A stretch of DNA of 64,000 nt from Chryseobacterium phocaeense (GCF_900169075.1 NZ_LT827013.1:153319-217318), one strand, 5' to 3'; positions 34,283-44,362 are shown, counted from the first letter of the stretch. Notes: generated by a model not told the origin, from the letters alone. Numbers and translations are program-made.

Positions 34283-37200
34283 ATGAAAAAAACTTCTATT
34301 TCTTTCTTTTTCCTTTGTTTATTTGCAATGATCCATGCCCAATGGACGCCAGCTGTGTTTAATGGAAAAGGGATACATGACGGCTCAAAAACCGATCAGT
34401 ATTTTTCTTTAAATATTTCGCAGTTAAAATCACAGCTAAGCAAAGCAGAGGAAACAGGTAAAAATGCAAAGCCTGTTATTATCTCCCTTCCCACAAAAGG
34501 AGGAAAAATTGAAAAATTTGCAGTCTACAGCTTTCCGGTTGTAGTGAAAGAACTGGCAGACCAGTACCAGCTGGGCTCTTATGTTGGAGTAGGGATAGAT
34601 GATCCTTCCAAGTACCTAAGATTTAGTCTTGCTCCTAATGATTTTCAATCCATGATTATGCAGGATGGCGGTTATGAATTTATAGAGCCTGCCAATGCTG
34701 ATAAAACGGTGTACAGGGTACATCCAAAAACCGGTAAAAATAAGACCGGTTTTGTGTGTTCTACTGAAGAAAGTGAAGGCGCCAGACATGATATTGAAGA
34801 GCTGAGCCAGCAAGGTAAAGCTTTTTATAATCAGCCGAACGATTTTGCAAAAAATTCGGATAAGAAATACAGAACGCTGAGGTTAGCCCTTTCAGTCTGC
34901 GGTGAATATACCCAGTATCATGGGGGGACTGTGGCCGGCGCGCTGGCTGCAATGAATGCAACCCTTACAAGAATCAACGGAGTATATGAAAAAGACTTTG
35001 CCCTTCACCTGAACCTCCAGAATTACCCTAGCTTAATTTATACCAATGCTGCTACAGATCCATATTCTGCGACTGAAGGAGGAGTAGCTAACGGGATCAC
35101 AGGGTGGAACTCTCAGGTGCAGAACGTAATTACTGCAGCAGTGGGAAATGCAAACTATGATATAGGACATTTATTTTCTCCTCCGGGAGCTGGTGGAAAT
35201 GCCGGATGCATCGGGTGTATCTGCCGGGATAATACGGTACCTACTTCCAATGATAAAGGTTCCGGATGGACATCTCCGGGCGGTAACCCCCCTGTAGGAG
35301 ATAATTTTGATATAGATTATGTAGCTCATGAAATAGGACACCAGCTTGGAGGTGTTCACAGTTTTTCATATTCTGCTCCTCAGTTAGGCTCCCCTACAAG
35401 TGTGGAACCTGGTTCAGGATCAAGTATTATGGGATATGCAGGGATTACGGGACCAACTACGGATGTTCAGCCGCACTCGGATCCCTATTTTAATGTGACC
35501 AATATTACAGCTATTCAGGCTAATCTGATTGCTAAAACCTGTGATATAGAAACCGTAATTACTAACAACCCTCCGGTGATAGCACCACTGACTAGTTATA
35601 GTATTCCAAAAGGAACAGCCTTCGTCCTTACCGCATCTGCTACGGACGCTGAAAATGATCCTATGACTTTTAACTGGGAAGAAGTAGACATCGCCAATGA
35701 GGTGATCAATAATGCTAATTTAGGAAATACAGCTACCGGTCCTTCTTTCAGATCCGTAGCTCCAACTGCGAGCCCTACCCGTTATTTTCCAAGACTGTCT
35801 TCCGTATTGGCAGGCGTTTTAAATAATGCAAATGGCCTTTGGGAAGCAGTTTCTACTGTGGCAAGAACAACCAGATTCACGGTTACGGCAAGAGACAATA
35901 ATCCTAATCCCCAGCAGCAGCAGACACAATCTGCGACCCAGACTATTACAGTAAGAAACGATGGTCCTTTTATCGTAAATCCTACTACGGTTTATAATAA
36001 TGGACCGACCAATGTAACATGGAATGTGGTGAACACAAATGCTGCTCCTTATAATGCAGCTAATGTAAAAATAGATTTTACTACAGATAACGGTACTACA
36101 TGGAATGTTGTAGCGGCCTCTACTCCTAATGACGGAAACCAGGCGGTGGATTTCACAGCTTTTCCTTTAACGGTAGGTGGTACTGCTAAAATCAGAGTAA
36201 GCGCTATCAATAATGTATTTTACGCCATTGGAACCGCTTCAATAGATATACTTCCCATCTGTACCACTAATGCCCCTGGAGGAATTACAGTGACAGCCAT
36301 TACACAGACCCAGGCTACGGTAACCTGGAACGCTTCATTTGGTGCAACCTATGTTTTCCAATATCGTATTGCAGGAACAACTGCGTGGACCACTGTAACT
36401 CCGGCTCCTACAACAAATACAGTTAATCTTACAGGGCTGTTGGCAGGAACTCATTACGAATTCCAGATTGCTAACGTATGTTCAGGAACGCAGGGTACAT
36501 TCTCTCCGGTTTCGACTTTTGTAACACTGTATTGTGCAGCTACCTCTACCAATACGGATAATGGATACATTTCCAATGTAACAGTAGCGGGAACCAACTC
36601 AAATACCATGAGTAATACCTCTGCGGCTGCCAACTACACAGATTATTCATCTGATGCAGCAAAACTGATCACTTTGGTTCGCGGATCAGCGAATAATAAT
36701 ATTTCGGTGGCTAAATCATGGCCGGCTGCTACCTCCAGTAAAGCGGTAGGGGTCTGGATAGATTTTAACAAGAACGGTACTTTTGAAACCACTGAAAGAA
36801 TTCTGAACGGAGCCAATAATACAACCACTCCGGTAACAGGAACATTTACGGTACCGGCAACAGCTTATTCAGGGCCTTTGACTACCCGTATGCGTGTTGT
36901 ACTCAGAGATCAGACGAACCCGGCCGCTTGCGGTAACTTTACTAATGGTGAAGTAGAAGATTATGCAGTGAAGTTAATAGATCAGCCGGCTTGTACTACT
37001 GCTGCTCCTGCAAGTATTACCGTGACCAACCTTACCCCTACATCGGCTAATGTTTCATGGATCGCAGCTACCGGTGCAACTTATGTGTTAAGATACAGAA
37101 GAGTAGGTACTACAGCCTGGACCACAGTTAACCCCGTTCCTGCTCCGGTAAATAATTACACGATTCCAAACTTAACTGAACAGACCCAATATGAAGTACA

Positions 37201-39256
37201 GGTAGCCACAATTTGTAACGGAAGCCAGGGAACATTCTCACCTTCCACACAATTTACGACGCCTCCAGTTACTTACTGTCCGATGACAGGTACAGGAACA
37301 AACGATCATATTTCGAATGTAACCGTTACTTCTGTAAATCCTGCACTTACCCCAATGAGTAATAACTCGGTACAAAACAATTATACCAGCTATAATACAC
37401 CGGCTACACTGATTACCCTGGAAATTGGTTCAACAGGTAACAAAATCTCTGTGGCAAAAGGATGGACAGCAGCTACCGCCAATGTGGCAACAAGTGCATG
37501 GATTGATTTTAACAGAAACGGAACGTTTGAAACGTCAGAACAGATATTGACTTCTCCAGCGAACACCACAACTCCTGTTACTGCTAATTTTGCAGTTCCT
37601 GCAGGAGCTTACAATGGCCCGCTGACTACAACGATGAGAGTTGTGGTGAGACGTACAAGTGCTCCTGTGATGTGCCAGAATGCGGTAAACGGTGAAGTAG
37701 AAGATTATGTGGTAAAATTAAAACCATGTAGTACAGATACTCCAACGAATCCTACAATAGGAACCATTACCCATAACTCAGCGATTGTCAACTGGACCAG
37801 TGCAACGAATAACCTTACTTATCTTCTACAGTACAGAGTACAGGGAACAACTGCATGGACCTCAGTATACGTTACGGCAGTTCCGTATACATTAACCGGT
37901 CTGACTCCTTTTACTACGTATGAAGTACAGATTGCAGCCAACTGCGGAACTTCTGTTGGTAATTTTACGCCAATCAGGGTATTTAAAACCAAATGCGATC
38001 CTACAGCTCCGGGTGTTACAGTAACCAATATCACTACGAATTCAGGATTGGTTACCTGGACACCACTGGTAGCAGGATCCTCTTATGTGATGAGATGGAG
38101 AAAAGTAGGAGCACCTGCTTGGACTACCGTAAACCTGCCGGCTCCGCCTGCCAATACCTATCCTTTGACCAATCTGGATCCATACACAAAATATGAAGTG
38201 CAAGTTGCCAGCCAGTGTACGGGAGAAACGACTCCGAATCCATATTCAAATCCTGTTGTTTTCACAACATTGAGAACATGTGAGCTTGCCCCTCCGGGAT
38301 TAACGATCAACCAGCTTACACCTACCACTGCAGAAGTAGTATGGGAAGGCTTTCCGGGAGCAACCTATATCCTGAGATACAGAAAAGTAGGTATTCCGGG
38401 ATGGACGAATATTCCTACAGCAACCAATGCTCACACCATTACAGGGCTATTGGAAGACACGAAATATGAAATGCAGGTAGTGAATATCTGTAACGGTACA
38501 CCGGGAACATATACGCCTCCGTATTATTTCACGACACCTACTGTGATGCATTGTGCAATGGAAGCTAACAATAATTCGGTAGATCATATTTCTAAAATAA
38601 CAGTGGTTCCGAACGGAAGACCTAAAATGGAGAATGCTTCAGGAGCTTCGAGGTATACTGATTATACAGGTGTTCCGGCTACGTTCATAGAAATGGTTCA
38701 GGGATCTACCGGAAATACCCTTACGATTGAGACGAAGCTGAACGGGAGTGATCCTGCAGGCATTGCCGTATGGATAGATTTCAATAGAAACGGATATTTT
38801 GATATTGATGAAAGAGTGTTCACATCGGCTCCGGGTACAACAAGTCCTCTTACAGCAACGATCAATGTACCGACAGATGCTTATGTAAGTATGACTGCCC
38901 ACAAATATGTTGTAATGAGAGTAGCGATGATGAGAGGCGGCATCCCTGTTAACTGTATGAAGTTTGATAATGGTGAAGTAGAGGATTATTCAATAAGAAT
39001 TTCTAAACCTGCAACAGCCAATCCGGTTAACCAGACAGATATTATGATTTATCCTAACCCGGTAAGCTCAGTATTGTATGTGAAAAACATCAGCAAAAGA
39101 GCTAAGTATAAAATCTACAATGCGGCAGCGCAGATTATTGCTGAAGGTATCCTGCTGAACAACCAGATCAATGTATCTAAATTGATCAATGGGGTTTATG
39201 TAATTGATATCGAAGACAATGGAAAATCGGCCCAAAAGAAATTTATCAAAGAATAA
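34283..39256 (+). CDS. Giant secreted reprolysin-like metalloprotease with FN3/GEVED modules and T9SS type A sorting domain (second of three)
   Basis: The protein is 1657 aa from this start. It has a signal peptide (SFFFLCLFAMIHAQ), a propeptide (about 20-195) and an M12B-like peptidase domain with HEIGHQLGGVHS (His349, Glu350, His353, His359) and the downstream Met-turn SSIMGYAG. A CIGCIC cluster lies just before the zinc site. An Ig/PKD-like region follows (NPPVIAPLTSYSIPKG onward), then FN3, GEVED, FN3, GEVED, FN3 x3, GEVED, and the sorting domain IMIYPNPVSSVLYVKN. From the first FN3 onward it matches the preceding gene in module order and in much of its DNA. It likely cleaves extracellular proteins while the modules bind the matrix. 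The start at 34199 lies before the predicted promoter. Confidence 0.9.
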   Translation: MKKTSISFFFLCLFAMIHAQWTPAVFNGKGIHDGSKTDQYFSLNISQLKSQLSKAEETGKNAKPVIISLPTKGGKIEKFAVYSFPVVVKELADQYQLGSYVGVGIDDPSKYLRFSLAPNDFQSMIMQDGGYEFIEPANADKTVYRVHPKTGKNKTGFVCSTEESEGARHDIEELSQQGKAFYNQPNDFAKNSDKKYRTLRLALSVCGEYTQYHGGTVAGALAAMNATLTRINGVYEKDFALHLNLQNYPSLIYTNAATDPYSATEGGVANGITGWNSQVQNVITAAVGNANYDIGHLFSPPGAGGNAGCIGCICRDNTVPTSNDKGSGWTSPGGNPPVGDNFDIDYVAHEIGHQLGGVHSFSYSAPQLGSPTSVEPGSGSSIMGYAGITGPTTDVQPHSDPYFNVTNITAIQANLIAKTCDIETVITNNPPVIAPLTSYSIPKGTAFVLTASATDAENDPMTFNWEEVDIANEVINNANLGNTATGPSFRSVAPTASPTRYFPRLSSVLAGVLNNANGLWEAVSTVARTTRFTVTARDNNPNPQQQQTQSATQTITVRNDGPFIVNPTTVYNNGPTNVTWNVVNTNAAPYNAANVKIDFTTDNGTTWNVVAASTPNDGNQAVDFTAFPLTVGGTAKIRVSAINNVFYAIGTASIDILPICTTNAPGGITVTAITQTQATVTWNASFGATYVFQYRIAGTTAWTTVTPAPTTNTVNLTGLLAGTHYEFQIANVCSGTQGTFSPVSTFVTLYCAATSTNTDNGYISNVTVAGTNSNTMSNTSAAANYTDYSSDAAKLITLVRGSANNNISVAKSWPAATSSKAVGVWIDFNKNGTFETTERILNGANNTTTPVTGTFTVPATAYSGPLTTRMRVVLRDQTNPAACGNFTNGEVEDYAVKLIDQPACTTAAPASITVTNLTPTSANVSWIAATGATYVLRYRRVGTTAWTTVNPVPAPVNNYTIPNLTEQTQYEVQVATICNGSQGTFSPSTQFTTPPVTYCPMTGTGTNDHISNVTVTSVNPALTPMSNNSVQNNYTSYNTPATLITLEIGSTGNKISVAKGWTAATANVATSAWIDFNRNGTFETSEQILTSPANTTTPVTANFAVPAGAYNGPLTTTMRVVVRRTSAPVMCQNAVNGEVEDYVVKLKPCSTDTPTNPTIGTITHNSAIVNWTSATNNLTYLLQYRVQGTTAWTSVYVTAVPYTLTGLTPFTTYEVQIAANCGTSVGNFTPIRVFKTKCDPTAPGVTVTNITTNSGLVTWTPLVAGSSYVMRWRKVGAPAWTTVNLPAPPANTYPLTNLDPYTKYEVQVASQCTGETTPNPYSNPVVFTTLRTCELAPPGLTINQLTPTTAEVVWEGFPGATYILRYRKVGIPGWTNIPTATNAHTITGLLEDTKYEMQVVNICNGTPGTYTPPYYFTTPTVMHCAMEANNNSVDHISKITVVPNGRPKMENASGASRYTDYTGVPATFIEMVQGSTGNTLTIETKLNGSDPAGIAVWIDFNRNGYFDIDERVFTSAPGTTSPLTATINVPTDAYVSMTAHKYVVMRVAMMRGGIPVNCMKFDNGEVEDYSIRISKPATANPVNQTDIMIYPNPVSSVLYVKNISKRAKYKIYNAAAQIIAEGILLNNQINVSKLINGVYVIDIEDNGKSAQKKFIKE

Positions 39257-39272
39257 GATTTAAATTTCAAAT

Positions 39273-39304
39273 AAAAAAAGCCCTCAGAAATGAGGGCTTT
39301 TTTT
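39273..39304 (+). terminator. Terminator of the second T9SS gene
   Basis: AAAAAAAGCCCTCA-GAAA-TGAGGGCTTTTTTT: the same core hairpin and loop as at 34044. Confidence 0.93.
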
Positions 39305-39676
39305 ATCCATTTATATATAGTTTTAAGGTATTTTATTCATTTAATATTCCATATTTGGTGAATTTTTTTAATTATAATATGATTTTATGTTTTATTTTTA
39401 ATATTTTGTTATTTTTATTGATTATTAATTAAATATTTCGTATTGTTTTAATTATATTTGTCATTCTTATTGTTAAAATAGTGAGATATGTGTAAATAGA
39501 ATAACGGACTTGTTTAAGGTTCATTATTTTTTAATAGCTCTGTCATTTGATAGTGATCACTTAGGGATATGTGTTTTTTGAAAGTAGTACAATCTTAAAT
39601 GCAGATGTAATTAGGATATCCATATCCGTAGATCAGGAAGAGAAATAAATAACTGATACAATTTATATAAAAAACT
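39305..39676 (+). other. AT-rich upstream region of the third T9SS gene
   Basis: No gene is seen. A possible -7 element TATATTTG (39453-39460) would give a leader of about 205 nt. The stretch has a long run of T and A before it and no clear structure. Confidence 0.4.
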
Positions 39677-42115
39677 ATGACTAAAAACTACTCTTTACTA
39701 ACCGCATTATTATGCTTTATCCTTATTGGATTCATAACACAATCATGCATTCCCACAGCTTCCCCCTTTCCATATAATGAGAGCTTTGCCACAAGTAACG
39801 GTAATTTTAATTTCGTTAATGGAACTCAAACCAATAAATGGTTTTACGGGAATGCATCAGGAAACCCACCTGGTGCCATTTACATATCCAATACCACCGC
39901 CACTGCAAATAATTATAATATAGCTGCTGCAAGTATTGTTCATGCACATAAGGATATTATTATTCCTGCAGGAACAACAGTCTGCAGTGTGTCTTTCGAT
40001 TGGAAAGCGGCTGGGGAAAATGCTCAGGATTATTTAAGAATCTGGCTTGTTCCTACTACCTTCACTCCTGTGGCAGGAACACAAATTACTGCAGCAGCAG
40101 GAAGAATAAGAATAGGGACTGATTATAATCAGCAGGGTAACTGGCAGACTTATATCAATAACAACGTTAATTTAAGCAGTTTTGCAGGAGGCAATATGCG
40201 TCTGGTATTTGAATGGACCAATAATGCCGGTAATGGTACCCAGCCGCCTGCTACTGTAGATAATATTAAAATCAATGCCTGTTTTCCACCAACGGGCTTA
40301 TCAGTACCTGTTGTCACACCTACCACCGCAAAACTTAACTGGACAGCGCCTGCCCAAGTACCGGGTAATGGATACGAATATTACCTTAGTACTACAAATA
40401 CTCCTCCTAACAATACAACAGCTGCAACAGGAACTGCCAATGCAGCAGGAGCTTCACCTACTATCTCAGCAAGTTTATCACAACTGTCTGTAAACACTAC
40501 TTACTTCTGGTGGGTACGTTCTGTTTGCAGCGCGGCGGATAAAAGTGTCTGGGTACCTGGACCTATGTTTAAAACGGGAATTTGCAGTACAGCTACGTCT
40601 GTAGTATCAATAACTAGTATTACACATAATTCAGCTGCTGTAACCTGGCCCCTGAATAATGGAGCGGATTCCTATGAGATAAGGTACAGAGCGGTAGGTA
40701 CAACAGCCTGGACCACTACAAACCAACCGGTAGCACAACCCCCGGCAACCACCAATAGTATTAATCTAACCAACTTATCGCCGGATACTTTATATGAAGT
40801 AGAAGTAGCTGTTGTATGTGATGGTATAAGAGGAACCTATTCCCATACTGAATTTACAACGCAATGTGACCCTGCACCTCCCAATGTAACCATAAGTGCT
40901 ATTACGGCCAATTCAGCTTTAATAGCCTGGTCGCCGATAGCTGCGAATCTCACCTATAAATTAAGATGGAGAGAGGTAGGAACCACTGTTTGGAACCAGG
41001 TTAATTTACCTGTTCCTCCGGCAAATACCTTTACGCTTACCGGTCTTGCTGCTAATAAGACCTATGAAGTTCAGGTAGCCAGCCAGTGTCCTCCTGAAAC
41101 ATATTCGAATCCAAAAGTATTTACAACGGAAAGAACATGCGACCAGCCCCCTTCAGGGCTGACGATGGTACAGCTTCTGCCGACATCAGCACAAATCACC
41201 TGGGATCCTTTTCCCGGTGCCACCTATGTGCTGAGGTACAGAAAAGTAGGTATTCCAAGCTGGACACAAATTCAGGTACCAACCAATGTCTATACCTTAA
41301 CGGGATTATTAGAACTCACAAAATATGAACTTCAGGTGGCTAATATCTGTAATGGAGTATATGGCAGCTTTACACCTCCTTACTTTTTCACTACCCCAAC
41401 AGTAGAGTATTGTGACATGACTTCTGAAAGTTCAACCGGCGAACATATCGCAAAAGTGACCGTTAAACCAAACGGAAGACCGGTTATGGAAAATGCTTCG
41501 GCAGCAACAGTTTATTCAGACTATACGGAAGTTCCGAAGACATTGATAGAACTGGTCCAGGGTTCTGTGGGTAATGAAATCATCATTGAAAAAAAATGGA
41601 CAGGTACGAATTATTCCGAAGGAGTAGCAGTGTGGATAGATTTCAACAGAGACGGAGAATTCGATATTGATGAAAGAATATTGGCTTCAGGTCCGAATAT
41701 GGATACGCCTGTAAAAGGAACATTCAATGTACCGGCCAATGCCTTTGTAAGCATGACTGATGGTAAGTATGTAGTGATGAGAGTTGCCATGAGAAGAGGT
41801 GATATTCCGGTAACGTGTACGGATTTTAAGGAGGGAGAAGTGGAAGATTATAAAGTGAGAATCTTTAAAAACGCTGTTTATAACCCGGTGAATCAGGGTG
41901 ACTTCCTGTTTTATCCAAATCCGGTAAGCACCATTCTCAATGTGAAAAATATCAGTAAAACTGCCAATTATAAGCTGTATCACTTTGGTAAGCTGATAGC
42001 AAGTGGAGTAATTTTAAATAATAAGCTGGATGTGAGCCAGCTGGTGAGTGGAGTATATGTGCTGGATATCCAGGACCAGGGGAATTCCATTCAGGGGAAA
42101 TTCATCAAAAGATAA
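39677..42115 (+). CDS. Secreted FN3/GEVED protein with T9SS type A sorting domain (third of three)
   Basis: The 812-aa protein has a signal peptide (LLCFILIGFITQSC). Its N-terminal domain (about 30-200) resembles the MAM/jelly-roll type (PFPYNESFATSNGNFNFV and CSVSFDWKAAGENAQDYLR). Four FN3 modules follow (nt 40285-41400), then one GEVED module (41405-41870, VWIDFNRDGEFDIDER, GEVEDYKVR) and the sorting domain FLFYPNPVSTILNVKN. The last FN3-GEVED-sorting part is homologous to both preceding genes but clearly more diverged. The N-terminal domain is different, so the paralogues share a chassis and differ in head domain. It could be an adhesin or a carbohydrate binder; no catalytic motif was seen. 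Confidence 0.87.
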   Translation: MTKNYSLLTALLCFILIGFITQSCIPTASPFPYNESFATSNGNFNFVNGTQTNKWFYGNASGNPPGAIYISNTTATANNYNIAAASIVHAHKDIIIPAGTTVCSVSFDWKAAGENAQDYLRIWLVPTTFTPVAGTQITAAAGRIRIGTDYNQQGNWQTYINNNVNLSSFAGGNMRLVFEWTNNAGNGTQPPATVDNIKINACFPPTGLSVPVVTPTTAKLNWTAPAQVPGNGYEYYLSTTNTPPNNTTAATGTANAAGASPTISASLSQLSVNTTYFWWVRSVCSAADKSVWVPGPMFKTGICSTATSVVSITSITHNSAAVTWPLNNGADSYEIRYRAVGTTAWTTTNQPVAQPPATTNSINLTNLSPDTLYEVEVAVVCDGIRGTYSHTEFTTQCDPAPPNVTISAITANSALIAWSPIAANLTYKLRWREVGTTVWNQVNLPVPPANTFTLTGLAANKTYEVQVASQCPPETYSNPKVFTTERTCDQPPSGLTMVQLLPTSAQITWDPFPGATYVLRYRKVGIPSWTQIQVPTNVYTLTGLLELTKYELQVANICNGVYGSFTPPYFFTTPTVEYCDMTSESSTGEHIAKVTVKPNGRPVMENASAATVYSDYTEVPKTLIELVQGSVGNEIIIEKKWTGTNYSEGVAVWIDFNRDGEFDIDERILASGPNMDTPVKGTFNVPANAFVSMTDGKYVVMRVAMRRGDIPVTCTDFKEGEVEDYKVRIFKNAVYNPVNQGDFLFYPNPVSTILNVKNISKTANYKLYHFGKLIASGVILNNKLDVSQLVSGVYVLDIQDQGNSIQGKFIKR

Positions 42116-42135
42116 ATTTTAAATTCCAATAGACG

Positions 42136-42168
42136 AAGAGACTGTCCCAAAGTGGCAGTCTCTTTTAT
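42136..42168 (+). terminator. Terminator of the third T9SS gene
   Basis: AAGAGACTG and CAGTCTCTT pair around an 11-nt loop, followed by T's. The preceding bases (AGACGAAG) resemble those before the first gene's terminator. Confidence 0.85.
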
Positions 42169-42186
42169 TTTGAAATGTGGCAATAA

Positions 42187-42220
42187 AAATCCCCGTCAGA
42201 GTTGTTTCTGAAGGGGATTT
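42187..42220 (-). terminator. Terminator of the ruvB-coaE operon
   Basis: AAATCCCC and GGGGATTT form the outer stem, and TCAGA/TCTGA the inner stem. The minus strand continues with T's. Confidence 0.88.
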
Positions 42221-42223
42221 CTT

Positions 42224-42853
42224 TTATTCGATACTGAAGATAATCTGTTCGGTTTGTTCCTTAAGATCATCTAAGTTGGTGTTATTGTAGATAATACAGT
42301 CTGCCAGTTTGATCTTATCCTTTTCAGGCATCTGCTTTTCCATGACGGCCTCTACTTCCCGGTAGGTTTTTCCGTCCCGGTCCATCACCCTTTTCGCTCT
42401 GATATTATCTTCGGCGGTCACCAGGAGTGATTTGTAGCATTGTCTGTTCAGTCTTAATTCAAATAACAAAGCCGTTTCTTTAAAGACTAAATATTTGGTT
42501 TGTTTTTTCAGCCATTCTTCAAAATCAACCTTTACGGCAGGATGAATGATTTCGTTTAATTCATGAAGCAGTTCTTTGTTACTGAAAACTTTTTCAGCCA
42601 CGAATTTCCTGTCATACATGCTATTTTCATCATAAGCTTCATTCCCTAACAAGGCTTTGATCTTTGTCTTTAAATCTTCGCTCTCATTCACAATGGCTTT
42701 TGCCCTGTCATCAGAATAATAAACCGGAAATCCGAACTCTTCAATGAAGCGGGCTACGGTAGTTTTTCCTGAACCAATTCCTCCGGTAAGTCCGATGATC
42801 TTGGGTGCGGGTTCCGGATCTGCCTTCTGTATTTCTGAATGTAATTCTTCCAT
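42224..42853 (-). CDS. coaE: Dephospho-CoA kinase
   Basis: CoaE phosphorylates dephospho-CoA, the last step of coenzyme A synthesis, in the cytoplasm. The 209-aa protein carries the P-loop GLTGGIGSGKTTVARF (21-36), the substrate-site Asp in YYSDDRAK, and the LID-region HPAVKVDFEEWL. A lead-in of about 17 residues (MEELHSEIQKADPEPAP) before the core is slightly longer than usual, but no later ATG lies before the P-loop. It is last in the operon ruvB / PaiB-like / MBL / coaE, 10 nt after the MBL gene, and ends just before a terminator. Confidence 0.96.
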   Translation of the reverse strand: MEELHSEIQKADPEPAPKIIGLTGGIGSGKTTVARFIEEFGFPVYYSDDRAKAIVNESEDLKTKIKALLGNEAYDENSMYDRKFVAEKVFSNKELLHELNEIIHPAVKVDFEEWLKKQTKYLVFKETALLFELRLNRQCYKSLLVTAEDNIRAKRVMDRDGKTYREVEAVMEKQMPEKDKIKLADCIIYNNTNLDDLKEQTEQIIFSIE

Positions 42854-42863
42854 AAACTAAAAA

Positions 42864-43730
42864 TTAATATCCAAAAACATCATTAAAACTATGGATCTCG
42901 TCCAGCCTTACCCCTTTTTCAGTCATTTTAAGACTGGCCAGTTCGTTGTGGGCATCATGCTCAAAAAACAGAAGGTATTCATTGTCTACACACTGTTTCA
43001 GGAATTTTCCTTTCTCCTCCATGGTCAGCAGAGGTCTGGTGTCATATCCCATCACATACACCTGGTTGATGTGTCCCGCAGTAGGAATAAGATCCGCAGC
43101 AAATACAATCGTTTTTTCCTGGTACTGGATCACCGGAAGCATCTGTTTTTCCGTATGTCCGTCTACAAAGATGACATCCATTTTCAGGTCAGGTGCAAAA
43201 CCGTAATTTCCTGTAGCGGGAAGCGGTAAGAAGTTCAGTTGCCCACTTTCCTGCATCGGAAGGATATTCTCTTTCAAAAAGCTTGCTTTCTCTCTTGGAT
43301 TAGGCTCTGTAGCCCATTTCCAGTGGTTTTCATTCGTCCAGAACTGTGCATTTTTAAAGGCTGGTCTGTATCCTGTCTTGTCATCATTCCATTCAATAGC
43401 TCCTCCGCAATGGTCAAAGTGAAGATGTGTAAGGAATACATCTGTGATATCCTCTTTTACAAAACCGAATTTCTTTAAATTTTTATCAAGGCTGTCATCT
43501 CCCCAAAGAGAATAATGACCAAAGAATTTATCATCCTGTTTGTTGCCAAGACCGCAATCTACAAGGATCAGCTTCTTGCCGTCTTCTATAAGCAGGGATC
43601 GGGTTCCCAGTTCAATCAGGTTTCTTTCGTCTGCAGGATTGGTTTTTTCCCACAGACTCTTTGGGACGACTCCAAACATGGCACCGCCATCCAGCTTAAA
43701 TTTTCCACACTGTATTGGATATAGTTTCAT
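42864..43730 (-). CDS. Metallo-beta-lactamase-fold hydrolase
   Basis: The 288-aa cytoplasmic protein has the zinc-binding motif HLHFDH (His102, His104, Asp106, His107), an upstream GTRSLLIEDGKKLILVDCGLG strand pair, a further His in FVDGHTEKQM, and FAADLIPTAGH for the second metal shell. This is the AttM/lactonase-like or QuiP-like branch of the MBL fold; quorum-quenching lactonase activity is possible but unproven. It has no signal peptide. It sits between the PaiB-like gene (11 nt upstream) and coaE (10 nt downstream) in one operon. Confidence 0.88.
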   Translation of the reverse strand: MKLYPIQCGKFKLDGGAMFGVVPKSLWEKTNPADERNLIELGTRSLLIEDGKKLILVDCGLGNKQDDKFFGHYSLWGDDSLDKNLKKFGFVKEDITDVFLTHLHFDHCGGAIEWNDDKTGYRPAFKNAQFWTNENHWKWATEPNPREKASFLKENILPMQESGQLNFLPLPATGNYGFAPDLKMDVIFVDGHTEKQMLPVIQYQEKTIVFAADLIPTAGHINQVYVMGYDTRPLLTMEEKGKFLKQCVDNEYLLFFEHDAHNELASLKMTEKGVRLDEIHSFNDVFGY

Positions 43731-43741
43731 ATATATTTTGA

Positions 43742-44356
43742 TTATTTTTTCTTAATTAATTTCATTTTCTCCGCAATTTTTCTCCCATTCTCACCTGTCT
43801 GTTTCAGTTCCGAGATGATATTCTCATAATCATGCTCCTTTCTGTTCTGCGAAAGCTTCTGTTTGATGAAGATCTCCGTTGGAATCACTTTCAGCCCGAA
43901 AGCACCTTTCATTTCCTTTTCAACGAATTCTTTCCCCATATCCTTCACCATCACCGGACATTTCTGAAAACTTTCATACTTCGCGGTTAGTTTTTCCAGA
44001 TGTTTGTAAAGTTCATCATGAGTCATCAGCTGTACTTTACCATGAATCTGTACCGCTTCATAATTCCAGGTTGAAACATTGATATGATCATACCAGCTGC
44101 TGGAAATATAAGCATGGGCTCCCAGGAAATCACAGAGTACTTCATCTCCGTCTTTTAAAAGTCTGGCCTGGGGATTTGCTTTTGAAATATGAGTTTCAAT
44201 ATATTTATTTTCCGGATCATCTTCATTAAGCATCATCATGGAGTGGGTAGCCCTTATTTTTTCGTCTGAAGAAATAAGTAATGCAAAAGCATTTTCCCTG
44301 ATGATTTCCCTCATCAGATCATAATCTTCACTTCTGTATAATTTCGGAACAAACAT
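43742..44356 (-). CDS. PaiB-like FMN-binding protein
   Basis: The 204-aa protein belongs to the PaiB family of flavin-reductase-like split-barrel proteins, named after a Bacillus repressor of sporulation and protease genes. The family pattern is clear: MFVPKLYRSEDYDLMREII at the start, THSMMMLNEDDP, the FLGAHAYISSSWY and NVSTWNYEAVQIHGKV blocks (about 80-110), and MKGAFGLKVIPTEI. In Bacteroidota a regulatory role is not shown, and a heme- or FMN-dependent enzyme role is equally possible. It is 6 nt from ruvB and 11 nt from the MBL gene. Confidence 0.85.
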   Translation of the reverse strand: MFVPKLYRSEDYDLMREIIRENAFALLISSDEKIRATHSMMMLNEDDPENKYIETHISKANPQARLLKDGDEVLCDFLGAHAYISSSWYDHINVSTWNYEAVQIHGKVQLMTHDELYKHLEKLTAKYESFQKCPVMVKDMGKEFVEKEMKGAFGLKVIPTEIFIKQKLSQNRKEHDYENIISELKQTGENGRKIAEKMKLIKKK

Positions 44357-44362
44357 AGACGG

